Part shown: positions 24,586-33,634 of the stretch, in pieces
Layout: the number at the start of each line of letters is the position of its first letter
How positions within the stretch are numbered: the stretch's first letter is position 1
NCBI GenBank assembly: GCA_035564115.1
Contig: DATMTN010000014.1
Span: 1-46,083, forward strand
Direction of reading: 5' to 3'
DNA length: 46,083 nucleotides
Source of the DNA: JACMPA01 sp035564115
Lineage (GTDB): Bacteria > Patescibacteriota > Saccharimonadia > Saccharimonadales > UBA4665
The notes under the pieces: generated by a model
What the model was told of the DNA's origin: nothing
Databases searched by the model: none
The model's input: the letters and a program-made list of their open reading frames with translations, nothing else
Translations under genes and position numbers: made by a program

Positions 24586-25350
24586 ATGAATGTCGCTGGG
24601 CTCTTCTTCGGACTCTTTGTTGCTGTACTAGGCTATATGACGGCCTGGTTCGTGATCGCTCGACTGACTGATCGGGCTGATGTAGTCGACACAGCCTGGG
24701 GATTGGGCTTTGTGTATGTTGCCTGGCTGACGTGGCTCATGGTTGGTAAGCCAGGTGGTGTGCCGCTCGTGGGTGTATTGTTCGTGACGGTGTGGGGTTT
24801 GCGTCTAGCAGCGCACATCTTCACGCGTAATCATGCAAAATCCGAGGACCATCGGTACATGGCGTATCGTAAGAAATGGGGTTCGGACTTTTGGCTGAAC
24901 ACCTATATCCGCATCTTTTTGCTGCAAGGTGTCTTGTTACTGAGCATCTCTTCGACAGCTGTTGCCAGTATTAACACCAAGCAGCCTGGTTCGTTTGTGA
25001 CTGTCATTGGTCTGGTGGTATGGATGGCCGGAATTGTGTATGAAGCAGTCGCCGATTATCAACTACGACAATTTGTGAAAACCAAGAAGCCAGGCGAAAT
25101 CATGCAGGCCGGACTCTGGCGCTACAGCCGTCATCCCAACTATTTTGGCGAAATCACCAGTTGGTGGGGCGCAGCAATTGTCGGACTGAGTTATGCGCAG
25201 TGGTGGGCTCTATTCGGAGCGGGTGTTATTACCCTACTTATCACGAAGGTCTCTGGCGTGCCACTGCTCGAACGACACTATGCCGATAATTCGCAATTTC
25301 AAGAGTACAAAAAACACACCTCAATCCTGATTCCACTGCCTCGTCGCTAA
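24586..25350 (+). CDS. DUF1295 membrane protein (steroid 5-alpha-reductase/isoprenylcysteine methyltransferase-like)
   Basis: 254 residues with about six membrane helices. DTAWGLGFV near the N-terminus and GLWRYSRHPNYFGEITSWWG (about 183-202) are the hallmarks of DUF1295, related to the 3-oxo-5-alpha-steroid 4-dehydrogenase and ICMT folds; RHPNYFGE forms the cofactor site. The substrate in bacteria is not known. TGG-TATTAT ends 6 nt before the ATG with no SD, so it is probably leaderless. It is a single gene between a terminator-like hairpin and the pyk promoter. Confidence 0.88.
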   Translation: MNVAGLFFGLFVAVLGYMTAWFVIARLTDRADVVDTAWGLGFVYVAWLTWLMVGKPGGVPLVGVLFVTVWGLRLAAHIFTRNHAKSEDHRYMAYRKKWGSDFWLNTYIRIFLLQGVLLLSISSTAVASINTKQPGSFVTVIGLVVWMAGIVYEAVADYQLRQFVKTKKPGEIMQAGLWRYSRHPNYFGEITSWWGAAIVGLSYAQWWALFGAGVITLLITKVSGVPLLERHYADNSQFQEYKKHTSILIPLPRR

Positions 25351-25398
25351 CATCCGTATCTGTTATACTGAGATGTAAGCATAAAGAGAGTGGGACTC

Positions 25399-26835
25399 AT
25401 GAAATCAACAGACACTGCACCGAACGTGCCGCTCATATCGTTCAAGCGCACTAAAATCATCGCGACCATTGGGCCATCGACCGATTATTACAAGACAATT
25501 TTGGCCATGATTCAGGCCGGCGCAAATGGTCTGCGCCTGAACTTTAGCCATGGCACGCACGAGGAGCGTATCCACCAGATAGAGTGGATTCGCAAAGCTT
25601 CGGCCGAATATGGCAAGCCCGTGGCAATCATCCAGGACCTCCAGGGGCCGAAGATACGGCTCGGTGACTTCGAAGGTATCATAAATGTCGAGAAGGGCCA
25701 GAGCCTGACGTTCAAGTACCTGGCTGATTACACGGCAACTGGCTATATCCCGACACAGTACGACCTAAGTCAAAAAGTGAAGCGTGGCGAGCAAGTACTG
25801 CTGTACGATGGCAAGGTTCGCACGACTGTTACGAGTGTGCAGGACGGGGCGGTGCACGTTCGGGCTGAGAATGATGGTATTCTCATCAAACGCAAGGGTA
25901 TGAATCTACCGGATACCGATTTCTCGGGCGATATCATCACCGCCAAGGACCAAGCTGACATCGTGTTTGGCTCAACGCAGGACATTGACTATGTGGCACT
26001 CAGTTTCGTGCAGACGGCTAGTGATATCGAAGATTTACGCAAACGTTTGGCGTCATTGGGTAGTACGGCCAAGATCATTGCCAAGATTGAGACGAAGGCG
26101 GCAGTCGAGAATATTGAATCGATTGTGGCAGCGGCTGACGCGGTCATGATTGCGCGCGGTGACCTAGCAGTTGAAACACCGTCGGAGAGTGTGCCAATTG
26201 TGCAGCGTAAGATTATTGGTCTAGGCGTGCGCTACGGCAAGCCAACGATTGTAGCTACCCAGATGTTGCTCAGCATGACGGAAACACCCGAGCCAACTCG
26301 TGCTGAGGTTTCCGATGTAGCGACGGCCGTGCTGGTGGGTGCCGACTGTGTGATGCTCAGTGATGAGACTGCCAATGGCAAATATCCGATCGAAGCGGTC
26401 TCGACCATGAAGCGAGTCATCCGCTACACCGAAGCCCACGCACCCGTCCGAGCAGTATTCACTGATGAGCATGAACCAACGCTCCAGTCTGCCATCGGCG
26501 AAGCAGTCATTAACCTGGCTGATAACATTCAGGCGAAGGCAATTATCGCCGAGACTAAATCTGGCGCCACAGCTATCCAGATCGCCGCCCAGCGTTCGGG
26601 CATTCCACTAATTGCCGTGACAAATATCGAACGTACTGCGCAACAGCTAGCCATCATTTACGGTACTAAGAGTTACGTGCGACCGGTTGACGCGCAGGCT
26701 GCCTCGAAATTGACCGATTGGCTACTGAAGCACAAGCTTCTCGACACCGGAGATATGGTTGTGACTGTTTCTGGCCGTCAACCTGGCCTCATAGGTGGCA
26801 CGGATACGATTCGAGTGCGCCGTCTTGGCGATTAG
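25399..26835 (+). CDS. pyk: pyruvate kinase
   Basis: 478 residues. KIIATIGPSTDYYKTILAMIQAGANGLRLNFSHG at the N-terminus, the catalytic region IAKIETKAAVENIESIVAAADAVMIARGDLAVE and KPTIVATQMLLSM are family-diagnostic. It converts PEP and ADP to pyruvate and ATP. The ATG at 25399 follows GAGAGTGGGA. The upstream region has TATACT followed by a CATAAAG motif (25380-25386), suggesting the transcript start. PGK and TPI genes follow downstream from a separate promoter. Confidence 0.95.
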   Translation: MKSTDTAPNVPLISFKRTKIIATIGPSTDYYKTILAMIQAGANGLRLNFSHGTHEERIHQIEWIRKASAEYGKPVAIIQDLQGPKIRLGDFEGIINVEKGQSLTFKYLADYTATGYIPTQYDLSQKVKRGEQVLLYDGKVRTTVTSVQDGAVHVRAENDGILIKRKGMNLPDTDFSGDIITAKDQADIVFGSTQDIDYVALSFVQTASDIEDLRKRLASLGSTAKIIAKIETKAAVENIESIVAAADAVMIARGDLAVETPSESVPIVQRKIIGLGVRYGKPTIVATQMLLSMTETPEPTRAEVSDVATAVLVGADCVMLSDETANGKYPIEAVSTMKRVIRYTEAHAPVRAVFTDEHEPTLQSAIGEAVINLADNIQAKAIIAETKSGATAIQIAAQRSGIPLIAVTNIERTAQQLAIIYGTKSYVRPVDAQAASKLTDWLLKHKLLDTGDMVVTVSGRQPGLIGGTDTIRVRRLGD

Positions 26836-26849
26836 CCAAGCGTACGTGA

Positions 26850-26864
26850 TACAATAACCATAAG
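26850..26864 (+). promoter_or_regulatory. promoter element of pgk
   Basis: TACAAT (26850-26855) followed 3 nt later by CATAAG (26859-26864), 17 nt before the ATG; an AAGGGTGGGA purine block lies directly before the start codon. Confidence 0.5.
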
Positions 26865-26880
26865 TGTTATAAGGGTGGGA

Positions 26881-28176
26881 ATGTTTACCAAACAAACAAT
26901 TCGCGACATCGATGTGAAGGGCAAGGTGGTTTTGCTGCGGGCTGACTACAACGTACCTATTGAAGACGGCAAAATTACTGACGACTACCGCATACAGCAA
27001 TCATTACCGACGGTCGAATACCTGACAAGTCATGGTGCAAAGCTCGTCATATGTTCGCACCTTGGACGACCGGATGGTAAGCCAGATCCAGCTGCCAGCT
27101 TATTCCCGGTTGCTAAGCGACTCCAGCAACTGCTCAATAAAGATGTCGAGTTTGTGTCTGACTGTATCGGTGAGCGAGTTGAGAAAGCTGTCGCCACGCT
27201 GGAACCAGGTAAAGTGCTACTGCTCGAGAATTTGCGTTTTCATGCCGAGGAAGAGAAGAACGACGAGGCCTTTGCCAAACAGCTAGCGTCTATCGCGGAT
27301 GTATTTGTCCAAGACGGGTTCGGCGTAGTGCACCGAGCGCACGCTAGCACCGAGGGCGTTACACATTTCTTGCCAAGTGTGGCTGGCCTACTGCTCGAAA
27401 AGGAAGTCGATACTATTACAAACGTTATGGAAAAGCCGCAGCGACCACTGGTTGCGATTGTTGGTGGTGCCAAAATTGCTGACAAAATTGACATACTGCA
27501 TCGATTTATTGATATTGCCGACTTCGTGGCGGTAGGCGGTGCGATGGCAAATACCTTCCTGGTGGCGCAGGGTGTCGATGTGGCCAAGAGTCTTTACGAT
27601 AAGGAAGACATCTCGTTGGCTCGGGATATTTTGGCTAAGGCTGCTGAGAAAGCTAAACATGCGCCATTTGTTTTCGCGTTGCCGCACGATGCGGTTGTGG
27701 CGCACAAGGTAGACAAGGCTGCGCCAACGCGCATTGTCGACTGGTCGGCCCATGTCATTGCAGACATTGAGAATTATCCAAAGCGTCCGCCTGTGGTTAG
27801 CGGGCATATCAAGGCTGACGAGATGATTTTGGACATCGGTCCATTCTCGGCCTCCTTCATTGCCGGTGCTATCCAATTGTCGAATACGGTGATATGGAAC
27901 GGGGCCGCCGGTGTTACAGAAACACCAGCACTTCACGATCCAGTGGGGCCGACGGCCCATGGTACGGAAACTATCCTGGAAGCGATTATTGGTGAGTTTG
28001 GGCATAAACCATTTAGCCTAGTGGGCGGTGGCGACACCGTTGGCTACGTGGAATCTCGGGGAGTGGTTGGAAGCTTCAACCACGTTTCGACCGGGGGTGG
28101 TGCAAGCTTAGAGCTCATGTCTGGCCGAAAGTTGCCCGGTGTTGAAGCATTATTAGATAAGGATGATGTAAAATAA
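26881..28176 (+). CDS. pgk: phosphoglycerate kinase
   Basis: 431 residues, somewhat longer than the usual 390-415. LLRADYNVPIEDGKITDDYRI, CSHLGRPDGK, LLLENLRFHAEEEKND, VGGAKIADKI and the C-terminal SLVGGGDTVGYV...HVSTGGGASLELM are all present, including the nucleotide-binding GGG motifs. It makes ATP from 1,3-bisphosphoglycerate. The ATG at 26881 is preferred over the in-frame upstream codon for its purine-rich GGGTGGGA. The TPI gene starts 11 nt after its stop. Confidence 0.95.
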   Translation: MFTKQTIRDIDVKGKVVLLRADYNVPIEDGKITDDYRIQQSLPTVEYLTSHGAKLVICSHLGRPDGKPDPAASLFPVAKRLQQLLNKDVEFVSDCIGERVEKAVATLEPGKVLLLENLRFHAEEEKNDEAFAKQLASIADVFVQDGFGVVHRAHASTEGVTHFLPSVAGLLLEKEVDTITNVMEKPQRPLVAIVGGAKIADKIDILHRFIDIADFVAVGGAMANTFLVAQGVDVAKSLYDKEDISLARDILAKAAEKAKHAPFVFALPHDAVVAHKVDKAAPTRIVDWSAHVIADIENYPKRPPVVSGHIKADEMILDIGPFSASFIAGAIQLSNTVIWNGAAGVTETPALHDPVGPTAHGTETILEAIIGEFGHKPFSLVGGGDTVGYVESRGVVGSFNHVSTGGGASLELMSGRKLPGVEALLDKDDVK

Positions 28177-28187
28177 GCGTAAGCATT

Positions 28188-28970
28188 ATGAAAAAGCCTA
28201 TACTCGTCGTCGGAAACTGGAAAATGCACCTCAATACACACGAAGCAAGTGTGCTGGTGCACCGTTTGAGCCAGAGCATCAAGACACACCGTAGCGTAGA
28301 GGTTGTACTCGCACCGAGTCTACTCAGTCTGCAGCCGCTTAGCGTAGAGATCGATCGGCGCAAATTCCGCCTGTCGGCCCAAGACGCCTACTTTAAGGAC
28401 GAGGGTGCATTCACTGGCGAAGTCTCCTTTACTATGCTGCGCGATCTGGTGCATTACAGCATTATTGGTCATTCAGCACGCCGCATATACTTTGGTGAGA
28501 CACTCGAAACCGTCCGGGATAAAGTTCAGGCGGCAGTTCGCAATGAAATCGTACCGATTCTGTGTATTGGTGAGACCAAGGAAGAACGCAATGCCGGCGA
28601 GACCAAGCAAGTCATTCACGATCAACTGACAACAGCCCTGGCTAACCTCACAAGTGAAGAGATCCGTGACTTGGTTATTGCCTACGAACCAGTCTGGGCT
28701 ATCTCGACATTTGATGGTGAAGTTGCCAAGCCCGATGACATGCAACGAGCGATTGACTACATTCGCAAGCAAGTTGAGGCTCTGTATGGCAAACAAGCTG
28801 CCCGAGAAGTCCGCGTTCTGTATGGTGGTAGTGTCAACGCCGATGATGTACGAGCGTATCTGTCGCTCAAGGATTGTGATGGGGTGCTTGTGGGAGCAGC
28901 CAGCCTTAACCACCTGCAATTTGCTTCCATCGTGAACACGGCATATCAGTTGGCAACTGAGCGGGAGTAG
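28188..28970 (+). CDS. tpiA: triosephosphate isomerase, divergent
   Basis: 260 residues. The catalytic residues are in place: Lys12 (GNWKMH), His95 (IIGHSARR) and Glu167 (AYEPVWAI). Three normally invariant places differ: GHSERR reads GHSARR (Ala97), loop 6 reads AISTFDGEVAKP instead of AIGTGKTATP with two extra residues, and the phosphate-binding LVGGAS reads LVGAAS. It should still interconvert DHAP and GAP, but loop closure must differ. It is 11 nt after pgk; TAAAAT within the end of pgk could give it its own near-leaderless transcript. Confidence 0.9.
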   Translation: MKKPILVVGNWKMHLNTHEASVLVHRLSQSIKTHRSVEVVLAPSLLSLQPLSVEIDRRKFRLSAQDAYFKDEGAFTGEVSFTMLRDLVHYSIIGHSARRIYFGETLETVRDKVQAAVRNEIVPILCIGETKEERNAGETKQVIHDQLTTALANLTSEEIRDLVIAYEPVWAISTFDGEVAKPDDMQRAIDYIRKQVEALYGKQAAREVRVLYGGSVNADDVRAYLSLKDCDGVLVGAASLNHLQFASIVNTAYQLATERE

Positions 28971-28974
28971 TACA

Positions 28975-29604
28975 GTGGCGGAGACTAAAGATAAGGTCAA
29001 AGATTCCCCCAAAGACTCCAAGGTATTCGATGTGGCTAAGCCCGGTAAGACCGCGCCGCCACTCACTAGTAAGCCAGTCATCGTCACAAATCGCCAAGTC
29101 TTAAAGGACCCAATGGTCGTGGACGAGTCCACCCCTGAAACAACAGAGGCTTCCGACCCGACCAAGCCGACCACCGAAGTGCCGGCTGCTACTGCAACGC
29201 CCTCATCGACAAAGCTTAAGATCCAGCCTCTCAGTAAACCAGAGGACTTGAAGCCTGTCGAGCAGCCCGTACCCACACAGGATGACGCCGACCCAGACGT
29301 TGATTCGGTGGATGACGAAGATGAGATTACAAGTCGCGATACGATCAAGAATGCCAGCACCGAAGAGCAGGAGCTGATTGATAAGAAAGCTACCGAGCAT
29401 CAGGCGAATCTCGAGAAAATAGCACTTGCGAAGACGTATTATCTACCTATTAATCAAGTGGAGCACCGCCGTAATAAGCACGTCGCTGTTGTAGGTTTCG
29501 TGCTTATCGTGTTACTTGGACTCGTTTGGGCTGATGTCGCTTTAGATGCTGGGCTTGTTACAATTCCAGGCCTGAAGGCACCCACGCACCTCTTCTCTAA
29601 ATAA
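28975..29604 (+). CDS. acidic linker protein with one C-terminal membrane helix, unknown
   Basis: 209 residues from a GTG start 5 nt after tpiA; GCGGGAG provides a weak SD. Residues 1-130 are Lys/Asp/Pro/Thr-rich and look disordered, 130-155 are helical (EEQELIDKKATEHQANLEKIALAKTYY), and 170-188 (VAVVGFVLIVLLGLVWADVAL) is a membrane helix, followed by a short outer tail. No family is recognised. It is in an apparent operon with pgk and tpiA but nothing in the sequence ties it to glycolysis. Confidence 0.65.
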   Translation: MAETKDKVKDSPKDSKVFDVAKPGKTAPPLTSKPVIVTNRQVLKDPMVVDESTPETTEASDPTKPTTEVPAATATPSSTKLKIQPLSKPEDLKPVEQPVPTQDDADPDVDSVDDEDEITSRDTIKNASTEEQELIDKKATEHQANLEKIALAKTYYLPINQVEHRRNKHVAVVGFVLIVLLGLVWADVALDAGLVTIPGLKAPTHLFSK

Positions 29605-29659
29605 TTCGAGAAGCAATCTACAACAGATAAAACTGCCGCCGCTTGCTAAAATATAAAGC

Positions 29660-31825
29660 GTGATAGATGACTTATTGACTGGCTTGAATCCAGAGCAACG
29701 GCGAGCCGTGGAAACTACCGAGGGCCCACTGCTGATTCAGGCTGGTGCCGGTTCGGGCAAAACCAAGACGCTCACGCACCGCATTGCTTACTTGATCGCC
29801 ACGCACCGCGCGACGCCATTTAACATATTGGCGGTGACTTTTACGAACAAAGCTGCCAAGGAAATGCGTGGCCGTGTGGCAATGCTGCTAGGCGAAAGCG
29901 CCGACAATCGCAGTTTTATGCCGTATATGGGGACATTTCACTCTATCTGCGTACGACTGCTGCGTCAGGACGGCGAGCATATCGGTATTCCGCGTAGTTA
30001 TGTGATATTTGATGAGTCTGACCGCTTGGCGGCTGTCAAACAGGTGAGCAAGCGGCTCGGTATCGATGAAAAAGCGTTTCCGCCCCGCACGATTGCCAGC
30101 CTTATTAGTAGTGCCAAGAATGATCTGATGTCGCCAGAAGAGTACGCTAGTGACGCGGGCAGCCCAGCGGCCAAAGCGGCAGCCCAAGTCTATCCTGGCT
30201 ACCAGAAAGCATTAAAGGAGGCGGCAGCCCTAGACTTCGATGACCTTATTAATCGAACCGTAGAACTCTTGAAGTCCAAGCCTGAAATTCGCACTAAGTG
30301 GCAACAACAGTTCAAATACGTCATGATCGATGAATACCAGGATACCAATACCGCTCAATACAAATTAGTTAACATGTTAACTAATGCTGATAAGAACATT
30401 GCGGTAGTGGGCGACGACTGGCAATCAATTTATAGCTGGCGTGGGGCCGACTTCCGCAACATTTTGAACTTCGAACGCGATTTCCAGGATTGTACAGTCA
30501 TAAAACTCGAGCAGAACTACCGGAGCACTGGTAATATTCTCCGTTCCGCTCACGCTATTATCACCAAGAATCAGCAGCGAAGTGACAAACTGCTCTGGAC
30601 CGATGCGGGCGACGGTCTGCCGGTGCAGATGGTCCAGGTGACAGGTGAACGGGCCGAGGGCGAGACGATTATCCGCCGTATTCGAGCCGGTGTAGATAGT
30701 GGCAAACGACACTACCGCGACTACGCGGTGCTGTACCGCACGAACGCTCAGAGCCGTTCAATTGAAGAAGCCTTCGTACATATGGGGGTACCATACCGGG
30801 TCGTTGGTGGGGTGCGCTTCTACGACCGTAAGGAAATCAAGGACATCATGGCCTACCTGCGGCTTATTTTTCAGCCAGAAGATCGGGTGAGCTTCGAGCG
30901 TATCGTGAACGTGCCGACTCGCGGTGTGGGCGCTAAGAGCCTGCAGAACTTCTTTGAGTGGCAGGGGGCCAACGGTTTCACTTTGCTTGAAGCGTTGACT
31001 CAGGTTGAAGCCTGCGGCATGCTGACACCCAAAGCCCGCAAGAGCCTTGGCGAGCTGGGGGACATACTGGCGAGCCTTCGTACTCTCATGGACGATACGG
31101 CGGTGGTTGGACTGCTCGACTCATTGTTACGCCGAATCGATTACCTACACGCGATCGATGATGGTACCCCACAGGGCGAAGCCCGGGCCGAGAACGTTCG
31201 GGAACTGTTGAGCGTGGCGCGCGAATACGAAGAGCTGGGGTTGGCTGGTTTTCTCGAGGAAGTGAGTCTGGTGAGTGACCTCGACAGTGCTGACTTTAAC
31301 GGTGATGCAGTGACCCTCATGACCTTGCATGCTGCCAAAGGGCTGGAATTTCCCGCGGTGTTCATGACGGGGCTGGAAGAAACCATCTTCCCCCATTCAC
31401 GGGCATTGTATGACCAGTCCGAAATGGAAGAGGAGCGCCGATTATGCTATGTAGGTATGACTCGCGCCCGCGAAGAGTTATATATGGTGTATGCCACGAG
31501 CCGGATGCTGTATGGTGGTGTGCAGCACAATCCACCGTCACGGTTCTTGTCGGAAATTGATGCTGAGTTCCAGACGGGGGATACCTATGAATCGAATTAT
31601 ACCTTTGGTGGCGGGTCGCAGAACGAGTACGATCAACGGCCGGCAGATGATTTCAATCAAGAGCCACGCTATATCCCGGAACTAAACGAGGGTGATGGTG
31701 TGCGCCATCAGACATTCGGGACGGGAACAGTCGTGGACGTGGATGGTGACACAGTGACGGTGTATTTCCGCGGCAAAGGTGCTCGTAAGCTAAACATCGC
31801 CTTTGCACCTCTGGAGAAATTGTAG
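29660..31825 (+). CDS. pcrA: UvrD/PcrA-type 3'-5' DNA helicase
   Basis: 721 residues. Superfamily 1A motifs in order: Q motif LNPEQRRAVE, motif I QAGAGSGKTKTLTHRI, Ia TFTNKAAKEM, II YVMIDEYQDTN, III VGDDWQSIYSWRGA, IV LEQNYRS, V VTLMTLHAAKGLEF and VI LCYVGMTRAREELY. The C-terminal Tudor-like tail (GDGVRHQTFGTGTVVDV...) is the PcrA RNA-polymerase-binding type. It acts in nucleotide excision repair and replication-transcription conflict. It uses a GTG start, with TGC-TAAAAT ending 7 nt upstream and no SD, so it is likely leaderless. Confidence 0.93.
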   Translation: MIDDLLTGLNPEQRRAVETTEGPLLIQAGAGSGKTKTLTHRIAYLIATHRATPFNILAVTFTNKAAKEMRGRVAMLLGESADNRSFMPYMGTFHSICVRLLRQDGEHIGIPRSYVIFDESDRLAAVKQVSKRLGIDEKAFPPRTIASLISSAKNDLMSPEEYASDAGSPAAKAAAQVYPGYQKALKEAAALDFDDLINRTVELLKSKPEIRTKWQQQFKYVMIDEYQDTNTAQYKLVNMLTNADKNIAVVGDDWQSIYSWRGADFRNILNFERDFQDCTVIKLEQNYRSTGNILRSAHAIITKNQQRSDKLLWTDAGDGLPVQMVQVTGERAEGETIIRRIRAGVDSGKRHYRDYAVLYRTNAQSRSIEEAFVHMGVPYRVVGGVRFYDRKEIKDIMAYLRLIFQPEDRVSFERIVNVPTRGVGAKSLQNFFEWQGANGFTLLEALTQVEACGMLTPKARKSLGELGDILASLRTLMDDTAVVGLLDSLLRRIDYLHAIDDGTPQGEARAENVRELLSVAREYEELGLAGFLEEVSLVSDLDSADFNGDAVTLMTLHAAKGLEFPAVFMTGLEETIFPHSRALYDQSEMEEERRLCYVGMTRAREELYMVYATSRMLYGGVQHNPPSRFLSEIDAEFQTGDTYESNYTFGGGSQNEYDQRPADDFNQEPRYIPELNEGDGVRHQTFGTGTVVDVDGDTVTVYFRGKGARKLNIAFAPLEKL

Positions 31826-32280
31826 TGTTCAGGAAGCTTGGCTTTATGGTGCTGTGGCCAGGTCTGTTTGTGTATTTTCTGGGGAGCAAGCGGACCCGCG
31901 TGATTATTCAGCACGGCAGCGAAGTACTCCTCGTTCGTAGCAGCGGCAGATACTTTTTCGATCGTGACTCCTGGACACTTCCAGGTGGTGGCATCCAGCG
32001 AGGCGAGGAACCGATAGTGGCCACAGTGCGAGAGACGCACGAGGAACTCGGCATTAGACTAGAGCCAGACGCGCTCACATATATCACCAAACAAAAGAGC
32101 GGTGATAATGGCCTGCAGTATATGGCCTATTTCTTTCGTATCATGCTCAACACAAGGCCTACTCTCACCCTATCGCCAAAAGAAATTCGTGATGCCCAGT
32201 GGTTTACCCTACAGGCAGCCCAACAATTACCACTCAAGCGTGAGGCACACCAGGCCCTCGTACTTTTAGCCGATCAGTAG
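31825..32280 (+). CDS. Nudix hydrolase
   Basis: 151 residues. The Nudix box GGIQRGEEPIVATVRETHEELGI matches GX5EX7REUXEEXGU exactly. The first 20 residues are hydrophobic (LGFMVLWPGLFVYFLG), so the protein may be membrane-associated. It would hydrolyse a nucleoside diphosphate linked to another moiety; the substrate cannot be told. The GTG start overlaps the pcrA stop by one base (TAGTG), with GGAGA about 8 nt upstream, so it is co-transcribed and coupled. Confidence 0.85.
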   Translation: MFRKLGFMVLWPGLFVYFLGSKRTRVIIQHGSEVLLVRSSGRYFFDRDSWTLPGGGIQRGEEPIVATVRETHEELGIRLEPDALTYITKQKSGDNGLQYMAYFFRIMLNTRPTLTLSPKEIRDAQWFTLQAAQQLPLKREAHQALVLLADQ

Positions 32281-32285
32281 TGATT

Positions 32286-32294
32286 TGCTATACT
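32286..32294 (+). promoter_or_regulatory. extended -10 promoter of the DUF348/G5 gene
   Basis: TGC followed by TATACT (32289-32294), right after the Nudix stop, about 60 nt upstream of the main ORF. Confidence 0.55.
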
Positions 32295-32333
32295 GGAAAG
32301 TACCCAGCGGCAATAATAAGGTGGTGGGCGCCC

Positions 32334-32357
32334 ATGTTCAACCCGCTTTTGTTATGA
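32334..32357 (+). CDS. 7-codon upstream ORF coupled to the wall-protein gene
   Basis: ATG with AAGGTGG upstream encodes MFNPLLL and stops at TGA, which overlaps the ATG of the main gene (ATGA). The main gene has no SD of its own, so re-initiation after this mini-ORF is plausible. Confidence 0.4.
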   Translation: MFNPLLL

Positions 32358-33631
32358 ATCCATTCCATCGAGAGCCAAATAAGCTACAACGTCTGCTGAA
32401 GCGACAGCATAAGACGCAGGTACGTCGTTTTAAACGACTCCATGCGCATCCGATTGCCGTGCCAGCGGCTACCTTCTTATTTCTGACGGTGCTGACCCTG
32501 GCACTTGTATTGGTGCTGAATCGTCATCAGGCGCCCGTGCCGAACGCCTACATTGTGATTATCAAGCACGATCACGCGACGCAAATTGTCCCCAGCAGGG
32601 AGCCAAACGTCGGATCACTGCTCGCGAAGCTTAATATCAGGCTGAACCAGGGTGATGTTGTCGAGCCGGGGCTGAAGACGCCCATCAATCAGGAGGATTT
32701 TCGCATCAATGTCTACCGAGCCGTACCCGTACAGGTGGTAGATGGTGGTCATACGACATTCACCTTCAGTGCAGCTACGACGGCCAGAAGCATTACTACG
32801 CAGTCGGGTATCACGACATTTGCCGAGGATGAGGTCAAGACTGCACCGATTCAGAACTTCGTAACCCAAGGCGGTATCGGTGAGCAGGTTGTCATCAACC
32901 GCTCGACACCGGTTAACTTTAATCTCTACGGTACGCTCACCACGACCCGTACACATGCCAAGACCGTCGGTCAATTTATCCAGGAAAAGAAAATCAAACT
33001 TGCCAAGAACGACCAAGTGTCGCCAGCAGTGGACACACCGCTCACTCCCGGTATCCCCGTATTTGTGACCCGCACCGGTACCAAGCTCGAAAATGTCACC
33101 GAACCGATTCCTATGCCACGCCAAGTCATTCAGGACGATAGCTTGGCATTCGGTACTGGTGCCGTACGCCAGGCCGGCTCACCTGGTGAGCAAATTACGA
33201 CCTATGAAGATGAACTTCAGAATGGCGTCGTCATCGGTCGAAAACTCATCCAGACAGTTGTGACCAAGCCAGCCGTTACCCAGATAGAAGTCCAGGGTAC
33301 CAGCCTGAGCGGTATTAAAGCTGATATGGCGTTGGCCGGTATCGGTCCAGGTGACTATAGCTATGCGGACTACATTATCAGTCACGAATCTGGATGGTGT
33401 CCGACCAAGGCCCAGGGTGAGCATTATTGCCCGGTGCAGCCAGACAACCAGTTTACCTCTGCCGGCTATGGGCTGTGTCAGGCAACGCCCGGCACAAAGA
33501 TGGCTACGGCTGGTGCCGACTGGGCTACAAACCCTGTTACCCAGCTACGCTGGTGTAATGGCTACGCTGTAGCTCACTATGGTTCCTGGGCTGCTGCCTA
33601 CAATCACTGGATTAACTACACGTGGTGGTAG
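32354..33631 (+). CDS. DUF348/G5-domain cell-wall protein with lysozyme-like C-terminus
   Basis: 425 residues. A basic N-terminus and one membrane helix (about 38-57) precede two DUF348 ubiquitin-like domains (about 65-125 and 185-245), a G5-like domain (about 255-325) and a C-terminal module YIISHESGWCPTKAQ...GYGLCQATPGTKM...WATNPVTQLRWCNGYAVAHYGSW, typical of lytic transglycosylase/lysozyme-like domains with catalytic Glu in HESGW. This is the resuscitation-promoting-factor/YabE plan: an anchored peptidoglycan hydrolase. The ATG at 32354 overlaps a mini-ORF stop. ksgA follows after 3 nt. Confidence 0.85.
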   Translation: MNPFHREPNKLQRLLKRQHKTQVRRFKRLHAHPIAVPAATFLFLTVLTLALVLVLNRHQAPVPNAYIVIIKHDHATQIVPSREPNVGSLLAKLNIRLNQGDVVEPGLKTPINQEDFRINVYRAVPVQVVDGGHTTFTFSAATTARSITTQSGITTFAEDEVKTAPIQNFVTQGGIGEQVVINRSTPVNFNLYGTLTTTRTHAKTVGQFIQEKKIKLAKNDQVSPAVDTPLTPGIPVFVTRTGTKLENVTEPIPMPRQVIQDDSLAFGTGAVRQAGSPGEQITTYEDELQNGVVIGRKLIQTVVTKPAVTQIEVQGTSLSGIKADMALAGIGPGDYSYADYIISHESGWCPTKAQGEHYCPVQPDNQFTSAGYGLCQATPGTKMATAGADWATNPVTQLRWCNGYAVAHYGSWAAAYNHWINYTWW

Positions 33632-33634
33632 CGT

